Shown here in pieces: positions 40,669 through 49,637 of a DNA stretch of 51,056 nt. The notes under the pieces are model-generated. The model saw nothing but the letters and a program-made list of their open reading frames with translations. It ran no database searches and was not told where the DNA came from. Both the position numbers and the translations under genes were made by a program. Origin of the DNA: Mesorhizobium huakuii. Its GTDB lineage: Bacteria > Pseudomonadota > Alphaproteobacteria > Rhizobiales > Rhizobiaceae. Every line of letters begins with the position of its first letter. Positions within the stretch are counted from its first letter, which is position 1. The stretch is taken from positions 1 to 51,056 of the forward strand of contig NZ_BSNY01000068.1 of NCBI RefSeq assembly GCF_030160235.1. The letters run 5' to 3'.

Positions 40669-41025
40669 TTAGTCCATCAAAAGCACCAGGGCGGGATGCA
40701 GCTTCTTCAGATTCGGCAAGGATTTCGATTGCCAGGGTATGTCGGGCGTTCCACGCACGACGAACCGAACATCGGGATGCTTGCGCACCTCGATGGTAAA
40801 TTTCGCCAGCAGGTTGATGCCAGAAGAGTTGAGAAAGTGAAGGTCCTTTAAGTTGAGCGTCATGGAAGAGGGATTTGAGGCAAGAACACTGGTCGCCAGG
40901 GCCATGATAGGCGCGCCGGCTTCGGAACTGGCAAGCCGCATGACGCCGTCGAAAAAAATATCGCTTCCTTCAAGCCACACGCGGTAGTCGTCTGTTTTGA
41001 TTTCCATAGCCTGGCTTCGCCTCAT
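40669..41025 (-). CDS. STAS-like regulator (slr1659/SiaC-like anti-sigma antagonist fold)
   Basis: The protein has 118 residues from ATG 41025, or 112 from ATG 41007, where family N termini (MEIKTDDYR) begin. It fits a STAS-like pattern with the helix-loop [13 protein letters not shown]. Its Ser residues (61/62 counted from the 41007 start) lie at the position phosphorylated in SpoIIAA-type antagonists. Such proteins switch partners according to phosphorylation by a GHKL kinase and dephosphorylation by a PP2C phosphatase, both encoded just upstream. It is the last gene of a minus-strand operon (TAGATG junction at 41022-41027). Confidence 0.8.
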   Translation of the reverse strand: MRRSQAMEIKTDDYRVWLEGSDIFFDGVMRLASSEAGAPIMALATSVLASNPSSMTLNLKDLHFLNSSGINLLAKFTIEVRKHPDVRFVVRGTPDIPWQSKSLPNLKKLHPALVLLMD

Positions 41026-41586
41026 CTAGTTGTGAGTTTGCGAGATTGGAATGGAGGCATATGTCTCCAGGCAAATCCGATCTCTTTCGTCGGCGGTGCT
41101 GAATATCCAAGCCATGCGTGCGCCATAGTCACTCATCAACGTCAGCAATCCGAGTCCGGAGCCTGCCATGTCGGGGTTCGCGGCATTCGCTTCAATTCGC
41201 TGTATCAGCAGGTCCTTGGGGTCGCCAACCGTGATGTTCGCCAGGAGACTTTGGAACTCGGACACGTCATCACCATCGACGTCATTCAACACCTTGAGCT
41301 TGAAGTGCTCCGAATCCATCGATGCCTCGATCACGATCTCACCTTGTGCGCGAAACTTGACGGCATTTTCGATGAGTTCGTTGACCAGATATCCGATGCT
41401 ATGGTGCACTTCCCTGTAGTCATTGCGGGACGACTGAAAGCGCAACGCGAAAAGATCGGCGAAGAAGTCCGAGGTCGTGGCACAATGACGCCAACTCAAG
41501 TCGAGTGGTCCGTCGAACAGCCGCACACGACTGACACCTTCCATCGTCCCGATAGCAAGCTCAGGGGTGCCGAACAGCGTGGTCAT
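41026..41586 (-). CDS. GHKL-type ATP-binding regulator (slr1658/SiaB-like kinase)
   Basis: The 186-residue protein has an HATPase-like core with N box NELIENAV (69-76) and G box GSGLGL (142-147). It has no HisKA, receiver or membrane part, so it resembles SpoIIAB/RsbW or SiaB Ser/Thr kinases that phosphorylate STAS proteins. ATG 41586 lies two bases after the phosphatase stop; the longer frame to 41724 is unlikely. Its natural partners in the operon are the STAS protein at 40669 and possibly the STAS domain of the methyltransferase fusion. Confidence 0.8.
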   Translation of the reverse strand: MTTLFGTPELAIGTMEGVSRVRLFDGPLDLSWRHCATTSDFFADLFALRFQSSRNDYREVHHSIGYLVNELIENAVKFRAQGEIVIEASMDSEHFKLKVLNDVDGDDVSEFQSLLANITVGDPKDLLIQRIEANAANPDMAGSGLGLLTLMSDYGARMAWIFSTADERDRICLETYASIPISQTHN

Positions 41587-41588
41587 GC

Positions 41589-43955
41589 CTATGTGTGCCT
41601 TATGATCACGAGGGTGATGTCGTCGTGGATCTTCTGGATTCCGATATGGGCCATCAGATCCTCGACGATCCCGGTTTTGATTTCCTCTGCGCTCCTGCCT
41701 TGACGTTTTCGTGCGCTCTGGCAAAGGCGCTCGAACCCGAACAGCCTTCTGTCCTGGTCTTCAGCCTCGGTCACACCGTCGGTGTGCAGCACGATCACGT
41801 CGCCGCTCCCGAACTTGATGTCATACGTGTCGATGAACGGCGAGATGTCACTCTCCAGACCAACCGGCAGACCCAGATCAAGCGTGTCGATACGTTCGAC
41901 TTCCCCGCCCGCACGGACGACAAGAACGTCCTCATGTTGGCCGGATAGCGTTACCCGTCCATCCTCAAAGTCAAGGAAGGCCAGCGAGAGATGCTTGTCG
42001 GTGTTCGTCCGCTCAATGTTCTTGTAGATCGCTCTGTTCAACCGATCCAGAAACTGGTGCGGATCCGCTTCGTTGGTCTCCTGCAGCGCGCGTGCGACGG
42101 ATTGGACCATCAGCATCAGCACGCCGCTTTCGAGACCATGACCGGTCACGTCGCCAATGCCGACCTTGACCCGTGAACCGTTCTGCAGAACGTCGTAGTA
42201 GTCCCCGCCGACCTCGTCTGCCGGCCGCATATACGCTGCGATCTCCAGCCCCGGAATCGCTTCGAGTTCGATTGGCTTCGGCAGGACCATCATCTGGATG
42301 TGTCTGGCAACCGCGAGTTCGGCACCGAGGCGGACGTTCTCGTCCCGCAACTTTTCGTTGAGTGCGGAAATCTCCTGATTGGCGTCCCCGAGCTCCTTGG
42401 TTCGTTCGTCGACGAGTTGCTCGAGGTTTTCAGTGTGAAAGCTGATCTCTTCAGCCATCCGGTTGAAGGCAATCCCTGCCGCTCCAACCTCGTCGCGCGT
42501 TGGAATGCTCACGCGCACTGAATAATCTTTGGACTGGAGCTTCTGGGCGGCACTGGCAAGCGCCCTGAGGCCCGCCGTGATCCGCTTCGAAATTCCGAGC
42601 ACGGCCGCAAAGACAATCAGAAGCGAAACGATGATCGCACCGACCTGAAACAGCAGGATGCGATTGGTTGCGCGCGAAATACTCTCCTGCGCGGCGAACA
42701 GGGACGCATAGATCTCCCGTTCGGGAACGACGATCCCGACCGACATCGTTTCGGACTTAATCGGTCCCGAACTCCACAGATTGGTCGGCTTCAATCTCTT
42801 GAGGACAACGATGTAGGGAACGTGTTCGCCCTTGTTGTCGAGCATGATGTGCTGGATGACACCGTCATTGTTCTGGTCGAGAGGCAGCGACGCGATAGCC
42901 GGCTGCGTACTTCCCCGCAGAGACCTTTCCAAGCCGGTGACGCCCTGCGTTCCGGCGTCGCTCGATGAAGTCAGGCCGATGATCGCCTGGCCAGACGGAT
43001 TGATCGCCACCACATTGCCGGTCGACATCGTGAGGAAGCCGAATCCGGTTTGAGCGATCTTCACCCTTTCGACGACTTCCGCCAGCTGATCGAGCGTAAT
43101 GTCTGCTCCCGCCGTGCCGGCGATACTGGTGCGATCAAGCGTCCACAGCGGGTGGAAAAAGCTGACGATCAGCTTTCCCGTGATCGCATCAGTGTAAGGC
43201 GCTGTCTGGGTAATGTCGTCAGGAACCGGACGGGAGGCAGGATCCTTGGCCCATTGCTGCCATGAACCATAGATACCCGGAAAGAAGAATTCCCAGAACT
43301 CCGCCTTGTTGTGGCCTGGATAGAGCTTGTCGAAGGTCTGCGCTTGGTCCGTATACGGAACCGTTCTGAAGATCGGCCGTTCTTTTGGACCAATATAGTA
43401 CATCTGCAATTTGGATGACCCGCTGGCCATGAGGGTCGGCGCGACGAGATCGATCACGGTACTGTCTTCTATTTCCTTCTGAACGCCCGGTAGCGGGGTA
43501 TGGTCGGCACCCAGCAGGTAGCCCCAGACGCTCACCACGGAAGGCGCGCCCGGCAGATTCTGCGCCCAGTTGCCCTGCGCGTCGTAGACGATCTTCACGG
43601 AGCCGGGCGCCTGATGCGAAAGCGTCGCTCCGACCTGTTGCTGCCTACTCGGATCGTCGATCTGGGCCTGCAGCACGCCGGCCAGCGCCTTGACGTCGCC
43701 ATGAACTCGGTCGAGCAACAGGTCGACGCTCAACGCCGTCGATTGCGCATAGGAACGAATGTATTCCTGGTTTGCGGTCGTCAGGCCCTCACCGACTTCA
43801 GATGTGGCATCGCGCGACAGCTTTTGAACGTTCCAAAGCGCAAGACCGCCGCTCAGCAGGAGGTCGAACAGGACGGCGCCGCCAACGACCAATACGAATT
43901 TCGCTCGAAAGGAGCGCAGGCCGAAGCGCGGTGTGGGCTCATTGTCGGCTTTCAT
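41589..43955 (-). CDS. Membrane sensor PP2C phosphatase (Cache-HAMP-SpoIIE)
   Basis: The 788-residue protein has a first membrane helix (about 18-42), a large periplasmic Cache-type domain (about 45-400), a second helix (about 425-450), HAMP (about 450-505), a coiled coil (about 510-560) and a C-terminal PP2C/SpoIIE phosphatase with metal-binding Asp585 (VGGDYYD) and Asp602 (GDVTGHG). SiaA has the same layout and dephosphorylates the STAS-like protein SiaC. ATG 43955 overlaps the methyltransferase stop (ATGA). A periplasmic signal probably controls the phosphatase. No receiver domain is present. Confidence 0.9.
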   Translation of the reverse strand: MKADNEPTPRFGLRSFRAKFVLVVGGAVLFDLLLSGGLALWNVQKLSRDATSEVGEGLTTANQEYIRSYAQSTALSVDLLLDRVHGDVKALAGVLQAQIDDPSRQQQVGATLSHQAPGSVKIVYDAQGNWAQNLPGAPSVVSVWGYLLGADHTPLPGVQKEIEDSTVIDLVAPTLMASGSSKLQMYYIGPKERPIFRTVPYTDQAQTFDKLYPGHNKAEFWEFFFPGIYGSWQQWAKDPASRPVPDDITQTAPYTDAITGKLIVSFFHPLWTLDRTSIAGTAGADITLDQLAEVVERVKIAQTGFGFLTMSTGNVVAINPSGQAIIGLTSSSDAGTQGVTGLERSLRGSTQPAIASLPLDQNNDGVIQHIMLDNKGEHVPYIVVLKRLKPTNLWSSGPIKSETMSVGIVVPEREIYASLFAAQESISRATNRILLFQVGAIIVSLLIVFAAVLGISKRITAGLRALASAAQKLQSKDYSVRVSIPTRDEVGAAGIAFNRMAEEISFHTENLEQLVDERTKELGDANQEISALNEKLRDENVRLGAELAVARHIQMMVLPKPIELEAIPGLEIAAYMRPADEVGGDYYDVLQNGSRVKVGIGDVTGHGLESGVLMLMVQSVARALQETNEADPHQFLDRLNRAIYKNIERTNTDKHLSLAFLDFEDGRVTLSGQHEDVLVVRAGGEVERIDTLDLGLPVGLESDISPFIDTYDIKFGSGDVIVLHTDGVTEAEDQDRRLFGFERLCQSARKRQGRSAEEIKTGIVEDLMAHIGIQKIHDDITLVIIRHT

Positions 43956-45130
43956 TGTGGCCGTTGCCCCGATGCGACCCAGATCGGCCAACCCGCGTAA
44001 CCCTTGGGGTGGAGTGCAGCGAAAATGTGGTCCTGGAAGCCCTGCCGGAACCGTGCGATGAACTCCGGCCCGTCGCCGCGTCGGGTCGCCATCTCGCCCG
44101 CATAGACATCCGCCCAGGCCATAATGACATCGGCGAAGTCCTGCGGATCGCCGTCAAGGTTAGTGACCATGAAGGACTCCACATGTATATCTTCGAACCC
44201 GGCTTCGACCAGATATCGCCGACTCTTGGGCCCGAGCTCGACGTCCATCTCGAAATGCCTGAACAGCTTCGCCACCTCGTTGTAGGTCCAACGAATGCTT
44301 TCGGCGCGCGGCTCGCCGAGGCAATGCGAATTCTTCTCGTTGGTAATGTAGACCCGCCCGCCCGGCTTGCATATGCGGTAGAGCTCCTTGAGGATGAGTT
44401 CAGGCCGATTGAAGATTTGAAGGGAATGTCGGCAGGTGACCAGGTCGAACTGCGCCTCGTCGAGCAGCATCTCCGATGCATCGCCATAGGTATACTCGAT
44501 GCCCCGGATATCGAACTCCTTCATCACGCGTCGAGCATAGCTGAGGCTTGACATGGAGTGGTCGAGGGCGACGATCCGCGACGGCTGGAACTCCTTCTGC
44601 ACGAGCACGGCGAAATCGCCGATCCCGCAACAGATGTCGGCCATGACGATCCCGGGCCTCATGCCGTGTCGCGGCAAGATTGCGCGCTCGTGGCGCCAGG
44701 TCATCTTTGTTTGAGTGCGCAGGATCGGAACGAACGCGCCTTCCTCAAGGAAGCCCTGCCCCGGATAGAATTGACTGTCATACTCTTCGACCGTGATGTT
44801 CGGTTCGATCCCGCTCAAGCGACCGAATTTTCGCGAGGTCCATCCGACCACGCTTGACGTGATGACGACGAATTTGAGATCAGGTCGAGCGCGGCAGGCA
44901 TCGATGATGATCCTCGAAAAGGCGTGAAACGCAGCGCTGTTCATCTGCGTCAGGCGTCTGACATTGACATAGAGAACGCCGCGCACACGCCCGATCGCAT
45001 CGCGAAGCAATGCTATGCTCGGGCCAAGTTCATCGATCGCCTGAGGCCGGACCACCCCCGATAAGGAGAACTCCTGGTTGTTCGCGTCGTATTGCGCCTT
45101 GAAGCGCGGGAGAAGGTCGTAGGGGCCCAA
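43952..45130 (-). CDS. STAS domain fused to SAM-dependent methyltransferase
   Basis: The 392-residue protein has an N-terminal STAS-like domain (about 1-130) with VLYVNVRRLTQMNSAAFHAF, where Ser65 occupies the place of the phosphorylated Ser in STAS antagonists. A class I methyltransferase domain follows (about 145-330) with motif I VMADICCGIGDF (162-173), Asp190 (VALDHS) and CRHSLQIFNRPE. The substrate is unknown; the methyltransferase part resembles UbiE/Methyltransf_11. The STAS domain places the methyltransferase under the phospho-switch of the neighbouring phosphatase and GHKL proteins. It is coupled to both neighbours (two-base gap upstream, ATGA downstream). Confidence 0.82.
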   Translation of the reverse strand: MGPYDLLPRFKAQYDANNQEFSLSGVVRPQAIDELGPSIALLRDAIGRVRGVLYVNVRRLTQMNSAAFHAFSRIIIDACRARPDLKFVVITSSVVGWTSRKFGRLSGIEPNITVEEYDSQFYPGQGFLEEGAFVPILRTQTKMTWRHERAILPRHGMRPGIVMADICCGIGDFAVLVQKEFQPSRIVALDHSMSSLSYARRVMKEFDIRGIEYTYGDASEMLLDEAQFDLVTCRHSLQIFNRPELILKELYRICKPGGRVYITNEKNSHCLGEPRAESIRWTYNEVAKLFRHFEMDVELGPKSRRYLVEAGFEDIHVESFMVTNLDGDPQDFADVIMAWADVYAGEMATRRGDGPEFIARFRQGFQDHIFAALHPKGYAGWPIWVASGQRPQ

Positions 45131-45132
45131 TT

Positions 45133-45729
45133 TTACAGGCCCTCAAGCGGAAGATCCACGACAAGCTTGATTGCATCGCCATCGGCTTCCTCGACCCAGA
45201 GTGTCGCGTTATAGTCGACAGCCAGTTCCAGGAGTACGATCTCCCGACTGGGCGCAAGATCCCCAGACACCGAGTTAAGGTATCGCTCCTTGGCCTCGAA
45301 TCCGGCGACTTGCGACAGGGCCTCTTGGTAGAATTGGCGCTCCCCTGGCAGGCAAGGGAATGTCAGCTCGATCCTATCCGTGGCGCCATGGCGAGACACC
45401 CTGCATGCCAATTCGCCGTCGGCAAGGCGCGTACGAAAGGCGACTTCCAGCAGTTCGTTAAAGGCAGAGGAAAAGAGATTTGAATGCCGGACCGAGTCTG
45501 ATCTATTTTGACCGATCATCCGCGCCATGTATGTCGAGACATAATCGCAGTGTTTCCAAGCGGAGACGAAAGCCTTGATTTCCATGTCGACCTGGATCAT
45601 GGGCTCAAACGTCGGCTCGCCACGCAGGTCATATTGAACAGGTCCCATCGGCATATTCCCTTGTTCCGTCGATATGAGCCCTGGTGGAGCCATGACCTCC
45701 GAGATGGAAAATTTCACCGCGCCCATCAT
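45133..45729 (-). CDS. Degenerate GHKL-like protein, partner-switching locus
   Basis: The 198-residue protein has the segment SSAFNELLEVAFRTR (88-102), matching the N box of the operon's kinase-like protein (NELIENAV), but with Val96 in place of the second Asn. No G box is visible. The fold is therefore probably related while ATP binding is lost. It may sense or hold a STAS domain without phosphorylating it. Two starts (45729 and 45726) are equivalent. It is the first gene in the tightly packed group; the GGDEF-EAL gene lies 95 bases upstream. This assignment is weaker than those of its neighbours. Confidence 0.6.
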   Translation of the reverse strand: MMGAVKFSISEVMAPPGLISTEQGNMPMGPVQYDLRGEPTFEPMIQVDMEIKAFVSAWKHCDYVSTYMARMIGQNRSDSVRHSNLFSSAFNELLEVAFRTRLADGELACRVSRHGATDRIELTFPCLPGERQFYQEALSQVAGFEAKERYLNSVSGDLAPSREIVLLELAVDYNATLWVEEADGDAIKLVVDLPLEGL

Positions 45730-45823
45730 GAGTCAGTCTCGCACCGACTGGAAGAATTGTGCGGTATCTGCCTCGATCGTTTCTACAAATCTCCATTTCA
45801 CCGTTAACAAAGGGTGCAAGGCG

Positions 45824-47563
45824 CTAGACCGCCCGATTTGCCTCCATCGCGCGTACCACCCTCAGCGGGGACCGCCTGATGAAATCGCTGGTCGCCTCGG
45901 CTCCGAGCGGCCGACCCAGGAAATTGCCCTGCAGGCAATCGCAGTTCTCCTTGATCAGCCACAGTGCCTGTACCGACGTCTCGACCCCCTCGGCGGTGAC
46001 GCTTATTCCCAGGCCGTGCGCCAGACTTATGATCGATCGCACGATCGTCTGGCTCTTGAGATCGGTGTCTAGGTCTGCAATGAAGTATTGGTCTATCTTC
46101 AATGTGTCGAATGGAAAGTTCTTGAGGTAACTCAACGACGAATAGTATGTTCCGAAATCGTCGAGCGAAATTCGTATTCCTAAGACATTCAGAGTATTTA
46201 ACGTGTCGATATTGTCGATCGTCTTCTCAAGAAGAACCGTCTCAGTTATCTCAAGTTCAAGTCTGTCTGCCCGGATTCCAACTGCGTCGATGATCTGAGC
46301 GACCGTGTCTGTCAGTGTGCCGCTAAGGAACTGAGCTGGCGAGAGGTTGACTGCGACTGTCAGCGACGAAGGCCAGGTCAATGCCTGGCGACAGGCTTCC
46401 TCGAGCACCCATCGTCCAATCTGGTCCATCAGACCGTCGGCTTCGGCGATCGGTATGAACACGCTGGGAGGAATGATTCCGACCTCAGGGTGCCGCCACC
46501 GCAACAGCGCTTCGAAACCGATCACCGACGCGGGAGGGCGAATGAGCGGCTGATACTCCAGATAAAGCTCGCCCCGCTCCAGCGCGGTTCGAAGGCTGCG
46601 CCTCAGATTCTCGCGTTGCTCGAGTAGGAGCAGCATCGAGCGGTTGAATGTTCGAGCGCAGCCGCGTCCATCTGTCTTGGCTGCGTAAAGAGCAATGTCA
46701 GCGGCTTTCATCAACTGCTCGCCATCGGTCCCGTGTTCCGGCCCGAAAGCAATTCCGATGCTCGAGCCGACGAAGACGGGGATGCCGTTGATGACGAAGG
46801 GGGTCTTGAAGGCGTCGACCAACGATCCGGCGAGGCGCTCAGCCTCTGCTGGCTGCTCCCTTCCCAATTGGATGACAGCGAACTCATCGCCGGCATACCG
46901 GTACGCGGATTCGCCGTCCTGCAGCGCGTCGCGGATACGACCCGCCGCCAGCTGCAGAAGCGTATCGCCCGCTCCATGGCCGAGCGTATCGTTGACCGAT
47001 TTGAAATCGTCAAGGTCGATCTGGAGCAGGGCGGCTTTCGGCTTTGGTTCACCGAGGGCCGCCAGTGCCTGCTGCAACTGCTCGCCGAATCGCCGCCGAT
47101 TCTGCAGTCCAGTCAGCACGTCGTGCGTCGCCAGATGGAGCAGAATTCCACGCTCCTGCTCCTCCGCCGCGCTTCGCCCGCCATGCTTCCTTGATTCGAT
47201 GATCCCCACACCATCTGCGGTGCCGAAGACGAAAACGGACCGGGGCCCTTCGCCCGATGATGGCGGCAAGTCGATGCTTGCCGGAGAGCCGCCCTGGAAC
47301 ACCCGAAGAAATTCGTCGCGGCACCTCGCATCGAGGAAGCTCGGGTAGATCGCCCAGATGGCGGCGCCCGTCGCCACCACGCCTCCGTATACGCCTTTGA
47401 GCTTGGTTGCGTAGTGCGTCAGACAGAAGTCGCGGTCATAGAACGACAAAAGTTCGGTCGTGTTCGCCAAAAGGTCAGCGAGAAGCGCTTCGCCGGGACG
47501 CCGAGCATCGCTTGAGGAAGGCCCCTCACTCTCCGAGCCGACGCCTGATGCCTCTGGGTGCAA
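45824..47563 (-). CDS. GGDEF-EAL protein with PAS-like N terminus
   Basis: The 579-residue protein has a PAS-like N-terminal segment (about 25-120), a GGDEF domain with AGDEF (224-228), DLDDFKSVND and GHGAGD, and an EAL domain with EALLRW (351-356), NLSPAQF, EITETVLLE, DDFGTYYSSLSYL, AEGVETS and QGNFLGRP. Catalytic Glu, Asn, Asp-Asp, Lys and Gln positions look present, so phosphodiesterase activity is plausible; the tyrosine in DDFGTYYSS and Asn in QGNFLG vary from the usual Gly and Tyr. AGDEF may allow diguanylate cyclase activity. No membrane helix. It precedes the switch operon on the same strand and may link it to c-di-GMP. Confidence 0.9.
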   Translation of the reverse strand: MHPEASGVGSESEGPSSSDARRPGEALLADLLANTTELLSFYDRDFCLTHYATKLKGVYGGVVATGAAIWAIYPSFLDARCRDEFLRVFQGGSPASIDLPPSSGEGPRSVFVFGTADGVGIIESRKHGGRSAAEEQERGILLHLATHDVLTGLQNRRRFGEQLQQALAALGEPKPKAALLQIDLDDFKSVNDTLGHGAGDTLLQLAAGRIRDALQDGESAYRYAGDEFAVIQLGREQPAEAERLAGSLVDAFKTPFVINGIPVFVGSSIGIAFGPEHGTDGEQLMKAADIALYAAKTDGRGCARTFNRSMLLLLEQRENLRRSLRTALERGELYLEYQPLIRPPASVIGFEALLRWRHPEVGIIPPSVFIPIAEADGLMDQIGRWVLEEACRQALTWPSSLTVAVNLSPAQFLSGTLTDTVAQIIDAVGIRADRLELEITETVLLEKTIDNIDTLNTLNVLGIRISLDDFGTYYSSLSYLKNFPFDTLKIDQYFIADLDTDLKSQTIVRSIISLAHGLGISVTAEGVETSVQALWLIKENCDCLQGNFLGRPLGAEATSDFIRRSPLRVVRAMEANRAV

Positions 47564-47846
47564 GAACCACCTCGGTGCGAATCCACGTCCCCCAATGTAG
47601 AAATAGCATAACTGCCAGACTTGGCAAACTTTCCACTTGTAGTCTTAACAAGTGCCGACGCGGCGTAGTTGGAATGTATGCTCCGCTGCGGTTGGCGCGA
47701 CAACGATGAACAGTCCCAGTTGGTTACTAAATCGAAAATTGGCGGGAATTGGCTATATGATTGACGGCGTGGTGAACGGGGCACGAAATATTCTGGCCCA
47801 TGACGCGGCGTGGCCCGCCCCGTATCGATCATCGCCGGTCCTGCGC

Positions 47847-48989
47847 TCAGCTTCCGAGCGCTTTGAGCCAACCTTCAAAGGAAGAGGTCTTCTCGCGTTC
47901 ATCAAGCGAAACAGAGTGGGCGGGGCGCGGCAACATCATGGTACTGCGGCCTTCCCGGGGGCTGTAACCGAATTCCTTGCTGAATGCCCGGCTGAAATTA
48001 GCCGCTGAACTAAACCCAAAAGTCTCAGCAATATCAACAATTCGCCGGCTGTCCGCCGGGTCGCTGAGCGCAACATGGGCTGCCAGAAGTCGGCGACTTT
48101 GTATGTAGTGGAGAACACCCCCGCTCGGTTCGAACAATTGATAGAGACGGGAGCGTGATACGCCGAGAGCCCGGCACATCAAATCCGGCGTCAAATGAGC
48201 CGCATCCAGATTGTTTTGGACGTATCGACGCGCTCGCTCCATCAGCCCGACACTCGCCAATTGTTCGGCGGCCGCAGTATGTTCCGCCGGAGGCGCGAGG
48301 CAGGCAATGATCATGCTGCGGGTTGCGTGTACAATGCGGGGCAGATCTTCAGCCGTGAGACTGCGCAGTCTTGCTTCGACGCCATTGACGTAGTCGGCCA
48401 AGAGGTCGGCAAAGTTGCCGGACAGAATTGAATTGTTCTTTGCGTCGAGGGTTGACGCCGCATCAGAGAACAAATCGCGCGGCAGATAGAGGAAGAGACT
48501 TTCCGAGTCCGTTACCCTCCCCCGAAACGGGTAGCCAAGCGATCTGATCTCCAATTTGCCTGACGGGGTCTCCGCAACGCGGCGATCGACCTCCGTCCAC
48601 GACCGGCCACTGCGTGACAAGACGATATACCAATGATCGATCGAACTAGATCGGAGCTTGGCGGCGGAACGGATGTAGCTATGTGCCGGCGCGCGCTGCT
48701 GAACGATCAGCATCCCACCGAGATTCCAAGCCGTGTGGGAGGCGGGAAAGCCATCGTCTGGCGATTTGTCATCCGGCAATCTGACATCGACAACCGGCGC
48801 CATATGCACTTGCCAAGCGGCGAATTGATCGCGTGGCGCCAGTTCGAGCGTTGAAAAGGACAGAGGTTCGAGCACTGGCACGAGCGTTGGAGCGGCCTCA
48901 TCGTGGGGTTGACCTTCGCGCGGCCAACGACGCCTGTCACGGTCCCGCGGTTGCCTCGCTGGGGCCTCGTCTTGCCTCTTAGTGTCCAT
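47847..48989 (-). CDS. AraC-family transcriptional regulator
   Basis: The 380-residue protein has an N-terminal ligand-binding type region (about 30-240) and a C-terminal double HTH (about 270-365). Its first HTH includes RARRYVQNNLDAAHLTPDLMCRALGVSRSRLYQLFE and the second DIAETFGFSSAANFSRAFSKEFGYSP, a standard AraC signature. ATG 48989 is chosen because the earlier frame (to 49034) has no further family sequence. It stands alone: the next gene upstream on the plus strand starts at 49222, and the GGDEF-EAL gene start lies about 280 bases downstream on the same strand, with no supported gene between. The inducer and target are unknown. Confidence 0.9.
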   Translation of the reverse strand: MDTKRQDEAPARQPRDRDRRRWPREGQPHDEAAPTLVPVLEPLSFSTLELAPRDQFAAWQVHMAPVVDVRLPDDKSPDDGFPASHTAWNLGGMLIVQQRAPAHSYIRSAAKLRSSSIDHWYIVLSRSGRSWTEVDRRVAETPSGKLEIRSLGYPFRGRVTDSESLFLYLPRDLFSDAASTLDAKNNSILSGNFADLLADYVNGVEARLRSLTAEDLPRIVHATRSMIIACLAPPAEHTAAAEQLASVGLMERARRYVQNNLDAAHLTPDLMCRALGVSRSRLYQLFEPSGGVLHYIQSRRLLAAHVALSDPADSRRIVDIAETFGFSSAANFSRAFSKEFGYSPREGRSTMMLPRPAHSVSLDEREKTSSFEGWLKALGS

Positions 48990-49221
48990 CGCGTGGTGCC
49001 ATATCCGAATCGGGTATGCCCATGCCCCTCTCAATCATGTGGTGTACTTCAGCCATCTGGCAAGACTGGCGGAACTCGAGTCGACCAAAGCGGCGATCAC
49101 CCCGGGTCACACCAAGAAATGCATTCCGAGATAAGTTTATGGATGCGAAGATAACGACACTCTTCAACCCGATGCGTATAGAATCTGACATCGTGAACTA
49201 GTAGTTGAGGAGGCCGCAGGA

Positions 49222-49524
49222 ATGAACACAAAACTCAACAGCGAGGCCCGGCGCAAGATAATTCTTGATGGATACAGAAAAAACGAGCCGTTGAAGGTTA
49301 TTGCAGAGAGGATTGGGTGCTCATTGGCTAGTTTGAAAGTCACCGCCAGTAAACTCGGATGCACTCGAACTCCGAAGGAAGCGGCGGAATTTCGGCGGGG
49401 ATTTCACGTCCCGGAAAATAAACGGCGAGATTACTACCAACTTATGGTTGATGGGCAGTATAGAGCTCGCGAGTGTGCGGTGATTTTGGGACTCTTAACA
49501 GAGGAATCATCAGGCAACAGGTAA
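49222..49524 (+). CDS. Small HTH-like protein, unknown function
   Basis: The 100-residue protein reads IILDGYRKNEPLKVIAERIGCS and LASLKVTASKLGCTR, which looks like a helix-turn-helix of the homeodomain-like type. The remainder is not recognised. A good ribosome binding site (GAGGAGG-like, about 10 bases upstream of ATG) supports translation. The gene is clearly richer in A and T than its neighbours, suggesting recent transfer. It could be a phage- or plasmid-type regulator. Confidence 0.6.
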   Translation: MNTKLNSEARRKIILDGYRKNEPLKVIAERIGCSLASLKVTASKLGCTRTPKEAAEFRRGFHVPENKRRDYYQLMVDGQYRARECAVILGLLTEESSGNR

Positions 49525-49590
49525 CTGATTCCAATACACTGTGGACGATATTTTCGCTTGAGAATTGCATCGCGTCAGCGGTTCATCAGC

Positions 49591-49619
49591 AAAAGCCCGC
49601 CGCAAGCAAAGGGGCGGGC
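49591..49619 (-). terminator. Terminator-like hairpin for minus-strand transcription
   Basis: Read on the minus strand the stem GCCCGCC/GGCGGGC (49619-49613 and 49601-49595) is followed by TTTT (49594-49591). No minus-strand gene is seen directly upstream, so the transcript it would end is unknown. Plus-strand use is unlikely, as no T run follows in that direction. Confidence 0.35.
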
Positions 49620-49637
49620 CATGAAAGGTTCGCATAG

